Below are positions 11,513 through 22,477 of a stretch of 64,000 bases of DNA, piece by piece (position 1 is the first letter of the stretch; each line of letters opens with the position of its first letter). The translations under genes were made by a program, and so were the position numbers. The notes under the pieces were generated by a model, which had not been told where the DNA came from, did not search any database, and worked only from the letters and a program-made list of their open reading frames with translations. Source of the stretch: Ryuthela nishihirai (taxonomy: Eukaryota > Arthropoda > Arachnida > Araneae > Heptathelidae). The stretch covers positions 65,997,901 to 66,061,900 of the forward strand of contig JAWZYU010000009.1 of NCBI GenBank assembly GCA_038380435.1, written 5' to 3'.

Positions 11513-11884
11513 TTACCTCTGAGTGGCACTTTTTTGCACACAATGGGCTAAATGGCCAGGTCACATGGATCCCAAATGCTCAGAGAAGGTTGGGGGAGGG
11601 GACCCACTGAAATAGCTGTTGGGAGACAGATGGTAGCCTCCCGTCAAGGCCATCCAGTGTGTTCTTTAACATGCACAGGTTATGGCTCTCCCGCACACGG
11701 GGCCAAGGCTAACGCCCCATCCGACGGACGGCGACCTTTCCAAGTCCATCGGTGTCCCCTACTGACCGTGGGCAGGGCGGGGAATTTTGCAGAGATAAAT
11801 CTCAACGCTGACCCAGCTGGAACTCGAACCTGGGAACTACAGATTACGAGCCTGGCATGCTACCGACCAAGCCACCCCCGCCAC
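11513..11884 (-). mobile_element. tRNA-derived SINE (family B), near full length
   Basis: The SINE reads 5'-to-3' on the minus strand. The head near 11884 is tRNA-like: TGGCGGGGGTGGCTTGGTCG with an A-box-like segment, then AGGTTCGAGTTCCAG as B box. The body contains the conserved core seen as GTTCTTTAACATGCACAGG and the GTCGGATGGGGCG block. The tail is AGAGGTAAAACAACCCAA at the left end. It is the most complete copy in the window, with fragments or copies at 42.6-46.4, 52.2-52.7, 57.6 and 60.2 kb. It interrupts the pseudogene to its left. Confidence 0.88.
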
Positions 11885-12384
11885 AGCAAGAATGGGGGAG
11901 GACATTGCAGGATGACATCAAGAAATTATTGTGTAGAAATATTATGACCAGGATTGTACAAAAGCTGATGAGTATGATGTTTATGCCATTAATTTTCACT
12001 TTGACTGAGGAGATGTCAAATAAACAATGATTCAGCACAATATTAATTTCTCAAGGCATAGAAATCTTTACCACCTATGCAACTCCTTTAGCATTTCCTC
12101 TATGTCATTTCATGTAGGGGATGTAGTTTCGGAAGGTGATAGTTTATGTTAGCTCTTGTTTCCTGAAGGGCAAAAGCTGTAATATTAAAGGAAGAGCGTG
12201 GAGCTAATGTTTTTATTGGAGATAGCTTGACAGTTCCCTTGCAGAAAGCAAGGGGACTTTTTTAGATTAGGTATCTTCCTTAGAGTTATTTAATGTTTTT
12301 GCTCTGCAAATTTAAACTCAGCTGAAAAGCAGTACAGGCCATTCAAAACTTTATAGTGCATTTGGGGAGGACACAGTAAGTCGG
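11885..12384. other. Spacer after SINE, no gene seen
   Basis: This may contain the 3' remainder of the interrupted pseudogene, but I could not recognise it. AAATAAACAA near 12019 could be a leftover poly-A signal. No other feature seen. Confidence 0.4.
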
Positions 12385-12557
12385 CAGTTCCCAACAGGGG
12401 TGCAGTATCCCCCTTAGAGATATTTTTGAAATTTCTGGGGCATTTCTTGAAATGAAAAGATACTAAGCAGAATATTGAATACTTTGTACATTTATTTAGC
12501 CTTCCATGAAAGGGGGAGGGATTAGAAAAATAACACTTGGTAAATTTGGAACCACTG
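12385..12557. mobile_element. hAT-type MITE, probable
   Basis: The left end CAGTTCCCAACAGGGGTGCA and right end TTTGGAACCACTG (complement CAGTGGTTCCAAA) resemble the CAGTGGTTCCCAAC-GGGGTGC ends of hAT non-autonomous elements. The left TIR lacks two bases. I could not find a clear 8-bp target duplication, so the boundaries are approximate. Confidence 0.5.
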
Positions 12558-12689
12558 CAGTGTGAATGTACAGCATAAAATTGGCTTCTGAAGGTCATCT
12601 GGCAATGAGATGCTACAAGATGAACCCTAGAAAGAAAAATAATATGTCAATAATGATGATCATTTGAAAGCATTAACTGAATCCAATCT

Positions 12690-13609
12690 AAGGTAGACGT
12701 GCCTCATGATTACAAAGATTGGATGTTAGTGAAGAAACAGCAAAATTTTACATGCCACTGGAAAAGTGTGGAAGCTAAGTAATTGGGTACCTCATCAATT
12801 TTCTGCTGACAATATATAGCTATGACTCATGATCTGTTTATTGTTCATTTCTTGACACAATTATATGCCATTTTTGGATTGAAATTCAACTTGCGACAAG
12901 AAAAAGGTTATATAGTACAATAACGAACCCTGATTTCTGATGGATTTATTTTTTAATCATTATTGTATGGATGTGCTTTCATTCTTCCAAATTTTGCTGA
13001 TGTCTAAGAGTTTGTATTGTGTTTCTGCAGAATTTTTTCTTTAAAGTTTTATTATTCACTTAATCAGGTCCAGGAGCAGTTCTTGTGCGTAATCAATTGT
13101 TGTTACCTAGCAATCTGACAAAACACATTTTGAAGCCAGATCTTGTCCCTGAAAAGAAATGCTTTGAGTTTGGTGGACAACTACTAGAATCATCATTTTG
13201 AAATGTTAGAAAATAGTAAAAGTTTGTTCAGAATAAATTCAGAGGGTTCACAATGAATTACTAGCAAAGCAGTCATCACTGGTCAATTGAAAGGGATTCC
13301 TTTATTACAGGATAATGCATTTATGGTGAAAGCTACCCAAGAAAAAATCCACAGCCTCAACTTGGAAACCTTGCATCATCCACCCTATTCCCAGATATTT
13401 CACAATCGAATTTCCATTTGTTTCTGGACAATATATATGTGTAATAGGCCATTTAAACTAGAGGGGGGTTGCAAGAGGAGTTATTATTCAAGTTTTTCAT
13501 CTCTAAAGATAAGAATTTCTATTGACAAGGTATTATATAACTTGTTTCTCATTAGGAGAAAGTAGTGGTGGAGTGTACTAGAGATTATTTTGATGAATAA
13601 ATTTTTTTT
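12690..13609 (+). pseudogene. mariner transposase remnant
   Basis: Blocks in order: LQRLDVSEETAKFYMPLEK, KLSNWVPHQFSADNI (the WVPHEL motif of mariner), ICLLFIS, then GIPLLQDNAFMVKATQEKIH (second catalytic D), LETLHHPPYSQI (the HPPYSPDL motif), and at the end EKVVVECTRDYFDE-stop near 13607. The order and spacing fit the ~345-residue mariner (DD34D) transposase. Many frameshifts and stops are present, and the region around the first aspartate is unreadable. TIRs were not found. Confidence 0.8.
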
Positions 13610-13762
13610 TATAATAATTTGAAATTACATTACACAAATGGTAAAAACTTTTGGGGGACTTAATGTAAGGGAACTGGTCAGTTGATATAGCTAGTCAATG
13701 GTTTTGTGGAATCAAGTTTTGTCGATGTGTGGAATTCAACTAAACTAACACCAATTTAGTGG

Positions 13763-13850
13763 TCTTAGAACACTCTGGCATGTATCTGGAGAGACGTGGG
13801 TTTGAATCCTGCATGCCGGCAAAACTTTTTTTCACACAACTATTTACTGA
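13763..13850 (+). mobile_element. Short tRNA-like SINE (family C)
   Basis: ACACTCTGGCATGTATCTGG, then GTGGGTTTGAATCCTGCATG (B-box-like) and CCGGCAAAACTTTTTTTC, matching the copies at 1661 and 28515. The tail ends near TTTACTGATTTATTGACTTC. Confidence 0.7.
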
Positions 13851-14235
13851 TTTATTGACTTCAAAGTCAACAGGTAACTCTGTGGGTACTATTTATTGAC
13901 ATATCTAATTCTTTCCTACTAGCCTACCTTCTTATAGTCACTTATTTTGTTATCAATACAACTATAGGATTAACAAAAAAGAAGAGCAAATATAGCATTG
14001 AAAATTTTCATAATAATTTTCTGATTATATATACAGTAATAGTGCTTTTTGGCTGCATAAACTTATTGGAATAAACTGGTTTCCATAAATTAGGGAAAAC
14101 TCAGAAAAATTATGATAAACAAAAAACCACATGACTGATTTTAATGAAATTTGATGAAAACATGAATTACAATTCTAGTTTCAGAATGGCATAAAATATT
14201 TTACACAAGAAACATTTTTTGTCAAAAAATAGCAC
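13851..14235. other. AT-rich spacer, no gene seen
   Basis: AT-rich DNA between a SINE and a Tc1-like element. Nothing recognisable. Confidence 0.5.
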
Positions 14236-15720
14236 TTACAGGAACTTGTCCAAAAATGAGGTGTCAGATTGCAATGGGCAAAGTTCTTTAATAAGGAGTG
14301 TGGTCACCCCTTACAGCAATGGCACAACAGTGATGTTCCATGCTGTCAATGGATGTCGTGAGTAACGTCCATTGTTCCTTTAAAGCAATAATAAGCTCCC
14401 CCTTTATTGCAGGTGGCGGGTTGAGGGCAGCAACACGTCTCCTTAAAGAATCCCACACATGCTCAATCAGATTTAGGTCAGGAGATTGAACTGGGCACTC
14501 CATGCACATAATGGTCTCCTCTTCAAAGTATTGTTCTGCTAGTCGAGCTCTGTGTGGACGAGTGTTATAGTTTGTAAGATGAATGTTTCACCTATTGCAT
14601 CAGCGTAAGGACATACATAAGGGTCCAGGATGTTATCTCTGTACCTTTGAGCATTGAGTTCTCACTTGTCAACACAGAGAGGTCTGTGCATCAACCTAAG
14701 GAAATGCCACCCCAAATACACACGCTACCTCTGACATAACTGTCTCTTTGACGGATGTTACTGGGATGATAGGGGGTACCTCTTACAATGCAAGCAGGAC
14801 AGTGATGTTCCATGCTGTTTATGATGTGTGACTTATTATTGTCATTGTTCCTTTAAAGCCTTCATTATTGTCATTTGTTCCTTTAAAGACTTATTATTTG
14901 TCATTGTTCCTTTAAAGCAGTAATAAGCTCCCCCTTTGTTTCAGGTGGTGAGCTGAGGGAAACAACACATCTCCCTAGAGCATCCCACACATGCTCAATC
15001 AGATTTAGGTAGGGAGATTGAGTTGGCCACTCCATACACAAAATGGTCTCTTCAAGGTATTGTTCCACTAGTTGAGCTCTGTGTAGATGAGCATTATTGT
15101 CTTGTAAGATGAATATTTCACACATTGCTCCAGCGTAAGGAAATACACAAGGGTCCAGATGTCATCTCTATAACTTTGAGCATCAAGGTTCCCACTCATT
15201 CAACACATAGAGATATGTGCATCCACCTAAGGAAATCTCACTCCACACACACATGCTACCTCTGCCATAGCTGTCTCTTTGACAGATGTTACTGGGATGA
15301 TAGCGGGTACCTCATTCTCTCCATATCAATCAATGTCCAGAATCACTCTGCACGCAATATCTCGACTCATCTGTGAAGAGTACAGACCTCCATTGCTCTT
15401 CTGTCCAATTAACATGCATGCGTGCCCAATTCAACTGCTCTCTCCTGTGACATGACATGAGGAGAATACAAATTACTGGCTTTCTAGCGCAGACCACCCT
15501 CGTGAAACCTTTTTGCACATTTGACCAACTTTGGCCTGTTTTGAGAAGGGGCCAATAGCTCTCCACTACAGTTCATTTGGCAAATGATGTCTTGAGGTCA
15601 TTCCTACAAAAGAGCTATTTTGAATTTCTTTACTGACATTTATAACACAAAATAACGATCCACTCCAAAACACCAGCTTTTATGCTGCTATCTGATTAGA
15701 CAAATTGACGCAAACTAGAC
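14236..15720 (-). mobile_element. Tc1-like transposon, transposase part-duplicated
   Basis: On the minus strand, 15566-15330 reads LNWARMHVNWTEEQWRSVLF then TDESRYCVQSDSG, the first catalytic D block. Next, 15125-14901 gives IFILQDNNAHLHRAQLVEQY (second D) and WPTQSPYLNLIEHVWDALGR (E). A second version of this last part lies at 14509-14288 (VQSPDLNLIEHVWDSLRRRV). The C-terminal half is thus present twice in tandem. TIRs could not be placed with confidence, so the ends are approximate. The N-terminal HTH is not readable. Confidence 0.8.
14330..15310. repeat. Tandem duplication (~500 bp) within the Tc1-like element
   Basis: Unit 1 (about 14325-14800) and unit 2 (about 14801-15310) share the same order of blocks: CATTGTTCCTTTAAAGCA, TAAGCTCCCCCTTT, ACACATGCTCAATCAGATTT, GAGCTCTGTGTAGATGAG, and GATGTTACTGGGATGATAG at the end of each. 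They differ at many positions, so the duplication is old. Unit 2 also starts with a ~30-bp motif (CATTGTTCCTTTAAAG) repeated three times at about 14833-14920. Confidence 0.85.
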
Positions 15721-16484
15721 TAATTTGCATATGATATGTTCACTTAGCATTACTTTATTGGCTACATGAACAAGTTTGGTGAGGATCGCACAATATTTTG
15801 GAGAATTATTGCGATTTTTCTCATTTTTTCTTAATTTATGGAAACGAGTGTATTTCAGAAATGGACATCGACAGAAACTGTGCTTAAAAAGCCTTATGAT
15901 GCTAATTATGACTAAATAAACCAATTTTAAAATTATAGCATTCTGGAAAAAGAATTCCTGTATCAAGCCATGGGTTCGAGTGAGCCACAAACAGTTGTAA
16001 TCTGCAACTAATCATTTATGAAAGGTTTTCTTTCTAAAATCCAGAAACTACATATGAACAGGAACCTTGTTCCAATCCTTAACTTTTAAATCGACAGGCC
16101 TAATCAGATATTTTGTTTTTGTGGCTGTGCATGGATTGTGACATCACTAATGACGTCAAATTATGCCCCACTGAAAATATTTTTCACCATTTAGAAAGGT
16201 CAAGATCTGCAACAATCCAAAGCTGTTCAGAAATGTAAGGTTATGTAGTAGTTTATGAAAAAGTGATAATGACAAAATAGCTGAATTCACAGACTTGCAC
16301 AGAAAACCACGTTTTATGCATTGAATAGATAAATACTCTCATCAATCACAGCTTTTTAAAAAATTTTAAAAAGGAGTGGATGTAACTTTTCATTTATACA
16401 GACATCTAAGGTTAACTGAAAAACTTATGTGTTGCTTCTTTTCACATGCTGTTAAAATTTACTGTATCATAACAAGCAACTTAC
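15721..16484. other. Spacer, no gene seen
   Basis: AT-rich sequence without recognisable motifs. Confidence 0.5.
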
Positions 16485-16590
16485 CAGACTGAATGAGAGT
16501 TCTTTGTGCACTGCAAGTGTAAGGTATTAAGTGATTCTGCACTGATTGCATATTCTTATCTTCCAGTGGCACAGCATAAAATCCACAACT
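16485..16590 (-). other. Candidate host exon (minus strand)
   Basis: On the minus strand the segment ends with CAGTCTG followed by GTAAGTTG, a near-ideal 5' splice site. Upstream is a pyrimidine-rich run with two possible acceptors: TTTACTTTCAG (exon start 16602) and ATTGTTAG (exon start 16590). With the second, one frame is fully open for 35 codons and contains GFYAVPLEDKNMQSVQNHL; with the first, no frame is open. I do not recognise the peptide. It would be on the same strand as the ankyrin-like exon at 63.9 kb, but linkage is speculation. Confidence 0.3.
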
Positions 16591-16602
16591 CTAACAATTC
16601 AT

Positions 16603-17685
16603 CTGAAAGTAAAGAAATACATATATAGCATAATGGATATATTGTTAGTTTTTTTTTTTTATCAGTTTGAGAGTATAGAGATATAATTGTAGATTTACAT
16701 GCTTGAATAGTGAAATATTTTATTTTGGATCTGAAGTGGCCCTTAGCCAATAAAAAGCCTAGGATACATAGATTACTGATATTAGTGCTATCACCATGTG
16801 ACCAGTGGAAACTCACCATCCCCGACAGTTAAAAGTTTATTTGTTCAACATCATTAAAACACAGGATAAACAAAAAGTAACATTAAATTAAAACATTAGG
16901 CTACATTAAATATATTTCTTGCTATTATATTTTTACTTTCAATGTACCTTTCTTAGCCCTTCCAAGATCCACCCGGAAAAACTGGTTTACATCTAGAAGC
17001 CCAGTTATTTTTTCAGTATGCTCAGCCAAAAGAAAAACTTACTTCAGAACTTTTTTTGGCCCAAAAGCTAATGAAAGTAATTATGGCATTTTATGTGCCA
17101 AATTTAATCACCATTTATTTAGGGATTTTCTGAAAATAAAATATTTAACTGAAAAAGATGACTAGTTTTATTTTAATAGGGCATTTTTGGAGTAATATAG
17201 TAAGAAAAAAAAAGCATCTGGCAATGAAAACAAAAATGTATTTAAAAAATAGATGTAATAATAATAATGCATATGAATTAAAAAAAATTACTAGAAACAA
17301 GAAAATTACTTTCTTTTCGTAAATTCTTTTCTTGGTACTAAACTTGAGAAAAGTCTAGGTTTTTTTGCCAACTGCATTGGGAAATGCAAATCAACTTTAG
17401 AATAAAAAAAAATAACCAATCCACAGAAACAGATCGTGTTATATATCAAATTCAGCATAATTTAACTCTGAATTTTATGAAAATAAAAAAATTTACAAGC
17501 ATATTAATTTAAAATGACATTTCATAATAATAGAGTGAAAACTATAGATCTGACTAGGCAAATTAAGACTTAATTTTGGAAAATCTGATTAATAAAAACA
17601 GTTAAATTATATTTCAGTAACAAAGTATCACAGAAAAATGGCTTGTAGACAAGAAACATTTGAAATAATTGGTTGAAAAAAAATT
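16603..17685. other. AT-rich spacer, no gene seen
   Basis: About 1.1 kb of AT-rich DNA with long A and T runs. Nothing recognised. Confidence 0.5.
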
Positions 17686-17757
17686 GGTTTTGCCCTGAGT
17701 ATGATTCAAACCTAAATCTCTGAGAGATGTGGGTTCGAATCCTACTTATGGCAAAAT
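17686..17757. repeat. Fold-back made of two inverted tRNA T-arm-like segments
   Basis: Left arm 17686-17714 contains GATTCAAACCT; right arm 17728-17757 contains GGGTTCGAATCCTACTTATG. The right arm's complement (ATAAGTAGGATTCGAACCCA) aligns with the left arm over about 27 bases with a few mismatches, so a B-box-like GGTTCRAATC occurs on both strands within 72 bp. A similar arrangement lies at 58497-58625. Confidence 0.6.
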
Positions 17758-17944
17758 CGGCTTTTTTTTTTCAGGCAATTATATGTTAATTGAAAGAAAC
17801 TTTCTCTTTGAATTATATATATAATATTTACTTGAAACATGATTTTTATCCTTTAGGTCATTTAAAAAAAAAAGCTTACATTTTTGTCTGTCTGTCCTGT
17901 AAAAATCAAACTTTTTTCCTGTCTGTCCTGTAAAAATCAAACTT

Positions 17945-18735
17945 TTTTCTTTTTAGAGACAAATTAAAAATCTTTTTTTTTTGGCAGGATAGGTATTGAT
18001 GAAATATTATGTTTCACACCTTCAGAATCTTTTTAGCTATAATTGTGTTTTCTAACAGTGGAAAAAGTGAAAATTGAAAAATTTTAAACTAATTCTGTAA
18101 TTATGTTAAAAATTTTGGTTCTGAAATGTGAATATCAGGAAATCTGCAAGAACAACAATGATTTTTCACTTTTACCCCCTGAGGGTGTAGGAAAATGCAA
18201 TTTTTATGTTTTAAAACTGTTTGTTTTCAGGGATAAATTAAAAATTCTTTTTGGGTTGGATAGGTATTGATAAGCAATTATGATTCACACTTTTTAAAAT
18301 CACCCAAAAGTTTTAATTGCACCCTCTGATGGCAGAAATTTTTTTGAAAATTTTATCATTTGAAATGACTATTGCAAACCATCTGTTTCATCTAGAAATT
18401 TTATATTTTAGTGTTGGAGTGTGATGATCAAGAGGTTTACATTGGCAGCAACACTTTTTTCTTTAACCCCCAGGTTGAGTGGGAAAACAACTTTTTGAGA
18501 GATTAATGAAAAATTCTTTTTGAGTTCAATTGGTACTAATGAAATATTATGATTCATAGCTTTCAAATCCTTCAAATGGCCTTAATTTACCATTGTTAGA
18601 TGGCACTAAATGTACAAAATGTAAAACTTGAAATAATATTGCAAATGATATATTTATGCTAGAAATTAAAAAATCTGGTGATAGAATGTGTTGATGAAGA
18701 ACAGAATAAGGTCAGATTGTTGTTCACAGGCCTCA
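17945..18735 (+). repeat. Tandem array of the dispersed ~275-bp repeat
   Basis: Three diverged units begin near 17955, 18231 and 18498 (spacing 276 and 267). Each holds a GATAAATTAAAAATTCTTTT-type start, GGATAGGTATTGATAA or similar, a TTATGATTCACACTTTT block, GCACCCTCTGATGG or similar, and GATCAAGAGGTTTACATTGG. The array is preceded by two copies of CTGTCTGTCCTGTAAAAATC at about 17885-17945. No coding potential. Arrays of the same units occur at 34.1-34.7 (+) and 35.2-35.9 (-). Confidence 0.8.
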
Positions 18736-18939
18736 GCAAGAGATGGCATTGCTCAGGAAACATATGATGCCAAAGGGTAAAGTATGACATAGAAACATAA
18801 CATTAGAGGTTCGTGGCCTAAGGTTCTATGATTCATGTCTTTTGGTGTGTAATGTGAAATCATGTGTCATATATGGGATTTGACATTAATGTGATGTTTG
18901 GGTTTGAATATTTTGTCATTCTCTCTTGGAAAATTTGTG

Positions 18940-19640
18940 GAAATGGTCACAGGTAAGTGGATATGTATGTAGGTGGATCAGAAAGTACAGTTACTAGGTC
19001 TATATAGCATAAAGGAAATCCTGAGGATATGGGAGAGCATTAAATATACAATATGATGGGTTTACAGATGCATGCATGTATAGGAGTAGAGATGTGGCAG
19101 TTCAAAATGACTACGAGATTGCAAAGGTGGTCTCATGAAGTCCGAGCAGTTATTTGTTTTCTGTGAGTGAGGAAAGTTTGTGTGGCAAAAATTCACTGAT
19201 AGCTCATTGAAGGGTACGGGGAAAGTATGATGTTGCATCAACATGTCACCAAATGGTGTCAGAGGATTTTGGCAGGCTGGGATACTTGTATGAGATAACA
19301 ATCACAGTGGGCATCCCAGGAAGTCCATAAGAGAAGTTTAGGTGAGAGGTTCATGGCCATCCCACATACAGTCCCAGTCTGGCTCCATTCGATTTCCACT
19401 TCTTTTCACACTTCAAAGATAACTTGGGAGGATGTCGTTTCACATCAGATGAAGAGGTGCAATGTGGTCACTTCATGGTTGAATCACCAGGAACATGACT
19501 TTTATGCTGACAGAATGGATAAATTCATTACACATAAGTGTTTGAATAGTTGTGGTGATTATGTTGAAAAAATAGTGTATTGGTTGAGGTTTCGCTGTTG
19601 TGTACATTAAAAATACTGGGTATGACATATCGACCTCATA
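18940..19640 (+). pseudogene. mariner remnant with internal deletion
   Basis: N-terminal part about 19062-19290: RLQRWSHEVRAVICFL, then in another frame KIH and VTKWCQRILAG, like the 'EIHRQL...YG...MS...V.KWC..F..GR' HTH region of mariner. The sequence then jumps to the C-terminal part near 19360: PFDFHFFSHFKDNLGG, RFTSDEEVQ, DFYADRMDKFITHKCLNSCG and DYVEKIVY. The catalytic aspartates lie in the missing middle. Start and end are approximate because TIRs were not identified. Confidence 0.75.
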
Positions 19641-19940
19641 ACCTTACTTTATGATTAATCCACATATATATATATTTAATGATAGGCTGAAAATGGGTAA
19701 TTGATACTTCTCTTTTTTGAAATATGGTTAAAATATGGGTATGGGAAAAGGCTTTACATAAGTTATTTGGAGTGAGGGTTTGAGGAGGAGTGGTCAGAAC
19801 TCTTTTTAATCATATATTTGTGCTTAGTAGGATGTAGTAGGTGTTTTATTGAGAGTATGAAAAAAAAAAAGGCAACAATTTGAATGTAGGGAAATGAAGT
19901 AAATATTAAAAAGTTTTTACAGGTTGTTTGGGTTTTAGGA

Positions 19941-20255
19941 GAATAGGTTTTGGGGAAACGTGTACAGTGAGTTTTCAGAGGATTCTACTGTAGTAAAAAA
20001 AATAGGAGGTGGATAAATGTTTGGCGAAAGAATGTTCGAAGCAGTTGTATGTTTGAATGAAGGGTTGTAATGAGCATGTGTCTCATTATAGTAGTTTGAG
20101 AAGAATAGGTTTTAGGGGAAACGTGTACAGTGAGTTTTCAGAGGATTCTACTGTAGTAGGAGGTGGATAAATGTTTGGCAAAAGAATGTTCGAAGCAGTT
20201 GTATGTGGGAATGAAGGGTTATAATGAGCACGTGCCTATATTATAGTAGTTTGAG
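19941..20255. repeat. ~160-bp tandem duplication
   Basis: Units 19941-20102 and 20103-20255 both start GAATAGGTTTT and share ACGTGTACAGTGAGTTTTCA, GAGGATTCTACTGTAGTA, GGTGGATAAATGTTTGGC, and ATTATAGTAGTTTGAG at the end. They differ by small substitutions and a short A-rich insertion in unit 1. Non-coding. Confidence 0.9.
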
Positions 20256-20795
20256 ATGGCGAATTGAGTGGTTATTATTAGTTATGTATAATATATTATA
20301 ATTATTAGTATATTATAGTGATATATTGTTTTAGATATTGATTACATTTTAAAAGTTATTAATATGATTTACTGGGAATATCAAAGCATTTGGTGGCTTT
20401 TTATAGATAAAAATTTTGTATGTTGTGAGTTATTGGTGTGGAAAAACTGGCAGTTAATAATGGAAAAAAAATTAAGAATAATTGATGGGAGGTTTCTCTT
20501 CAGAAATGTTTTTTAATGGATGTTGGGCAGGCTGTAGTGTTTTCAATAGCTTATTCAGTGTGTTTATGTGTGTTTTTATTAATATTTCTCATTCTGAATA
20601 TTAATAGTGATAGTTATTATTAAATTTAATTACGTAATTGAATGTTTTTAATTATGTTGTTTATTACTATTTGCTATTAAGGAGTTTAATGTGGATTTTT
20701 TAATTACTGAAAATGTTGGATAATATATTAATGGGTATAGAAATTCAATTTAGCATTGTGATAATATTGGAAGTTGGAATGATATTGGGTATACT
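20256..20795. other. T-rich spacer, no gene seen
   Basis: Strongly T-skewed AT-rich sequence. Nothing recognised. Confidence 0.5.
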
Positions 20796-21675
20796 GTTTT
20801 TGTTGTCTTTGAAGGTATTAATTTCTGGGGCTTTTTATAATACTGTTTGGCAGTGCATCATTTCAAATTTTCTTGTTTATTTGCGATGTGGTCTCCAGGG
20901 CTATGAAGTAGGCACACAAAAATTCCGACTCCAACTCCTCAATTATTTTTCTATCCAAGTCCGACTCCTCTTTTTAAATTTGATGCTCTGGTTGGTACAT
21001 TTTTACCAGAGCCACTAAAACCACTGATTTGTATTTGACATAATTTTTAACCATTATCATCTTCTATCATACACTGACACACAAAATGTTTCCTGTCTGG
21101 TTATTGTGAAATATTCAAAAACTGAAGACTTCGTTGGAACTCTCTTTGCCATTGTGAAAGGGGTTTAGGCTTGAAAGTTTAAAACTTATGAAATTTAGAA
21201 AAAACTTGAAATTAAATAAGCATTAAAAATCAAAAATATTTTCTGAAAAGAAAAAATTAATTAATGGCATCAGTGTCTGAAATGGAAAACATTGTGTTTA
21301 TTATTTAAATGGTTTAACCGCCATAGCTGTCAGTGATGTCACACATAAAAATATATTTTATTAAAATTTATATTGAGGTTGAAATCAGTACAAATGTATG
21401 AACTCCAACTCCAGCAGCATCAAAATTGCTTTCGACTCTGATTCGATGATTCTGACTCCACAGCACTGGTTGTCTCTGATAAGGTTATTTAGTGCTGGGG
21501 GCTTTTTTATAATGCAGATTGGCAGTGCATTGTTTCCAATTTTCTTGCCTTTTGAGATGTGTTGTGTCTGATGAGATTATTTAATTCTGGGAGATTTTCC
21601 CAATGCAGATCAGTAATGCAGATTGGCAGTGCATTGTTCTTGTTTTTTTGTCTTTAACATTTGTTGTTTCTGATT
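20796..21675. repeat. ~100-bp tandem repeat, three units, split by a hAT MITE
   Basis: Units at about 20800-20895, 21469-21572 and 21573-21675 share GGCAGTGCAT followed by an ATTTTCTTG-type block and end GATGTGGTCTC or GATGTGTTGTGTC. Unit 1 and unit 2 are separated by the MITE 20896-21468. The array is therefore older than the MITE. Confidence 0.75.
20896..21468. mobile_element. hAT-type MITE with 8-bp target duplication
   Basis: The ends are CAGGGCTATGAAGTAGGC at 20896 and the complement of CAGTGCTGTGGAGTCAGAAT ending at 21468. The flanks GTGGTCTC (20888-20895) and GTTGTCTC (21469-21476) are an 8-bp target duplication with one change, the hAT signature. Subterminal CCGACTCC/ACTCCAACTCC blocks match a common animal hAT family that begins CAGNGCTGTGGAGTCGG. 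No transposase frame is present. Confidence 0.88.
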
Positions 21676-21794
21676 AGATTAATTCTGGTGTTTTGTTTGG
21701 GTTAATTTTTGTATAAGCAACATGTTTATGGAATTTAGTTTCTGGGAATGTATTTATAGAGTTTTAAACATTGGAAAAAGAGGAGGGAAGGGGG

Positions 21795-21861
21795 AATTGT
21801 AGCATATGGGATGTCTTATACTACTCCAATTGTAGTATAAGACATCCCATATACTACAATT
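21795..21861. repeat. 30-bp-arm hairpin
   Basis: Arms 21795-21824 and 21832-21861 are reverse complements with one mismatch (CATATGGGATGTCTTATACT and its complement), spacer TCCAATT. A third partial copy GTAGTATATGGGATGG follows at about 21874. Non-coding. Confidence 0.9.
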
Positions 21862-22477
21862 GGAGCAATTTGTAGTATATGGGATGGCAGTTGTATTTTG
21901 TTAATGTGGTTTGTGTGTTTATGGGTTGTTTCATAATAATTTTACTTTTTGAATAATTAGTGGTTGTGAGGGATATTTTTTTTTGAGAAGTGGAGAATTT
22001 GTGGATTTATTTGTTACAATGTGTTTGTTAAAATGCTAATTATCACTAATATAGTAAGGGTATGTTACATTTGATGTAAATCCAAATTATTATTACATTG
22101 GAAATGAAAAAGACTTTTTTTTTTGTAGAAACCACTGTTTGGTTAGGGTCTGGGGGGTTGCTGTGAGAATGATTGAAAAGTATCATTTTTGTTACACTGA
22201 GGGAAAAAAATGGTGCATGAGGACTCTAGTACATTTCTGTCAAGAATAATTGATAGTGATTTGTGTTTTAATTAAATTACATAGTTAAAATTCAACTGGT
22301 TGCTCTTTATTTTTATAAATTTAATACCTAATTTAAAAATTTTCTATATTCCAATATAGTAATAATAAATAATTTTATTTCATATACACTGGATGATTTA
22401 CCACTTAACCCTAGGGGATAAGAAAATCCAACCTTTTCATTTTAAGGGATATATGAGATATTCTTTTTATATTTTGT
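21862..22477. other. AT-rich spacer, no gene seen
   Basis: Nothing recognised apart from T-runs. Confidence 0.45.
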
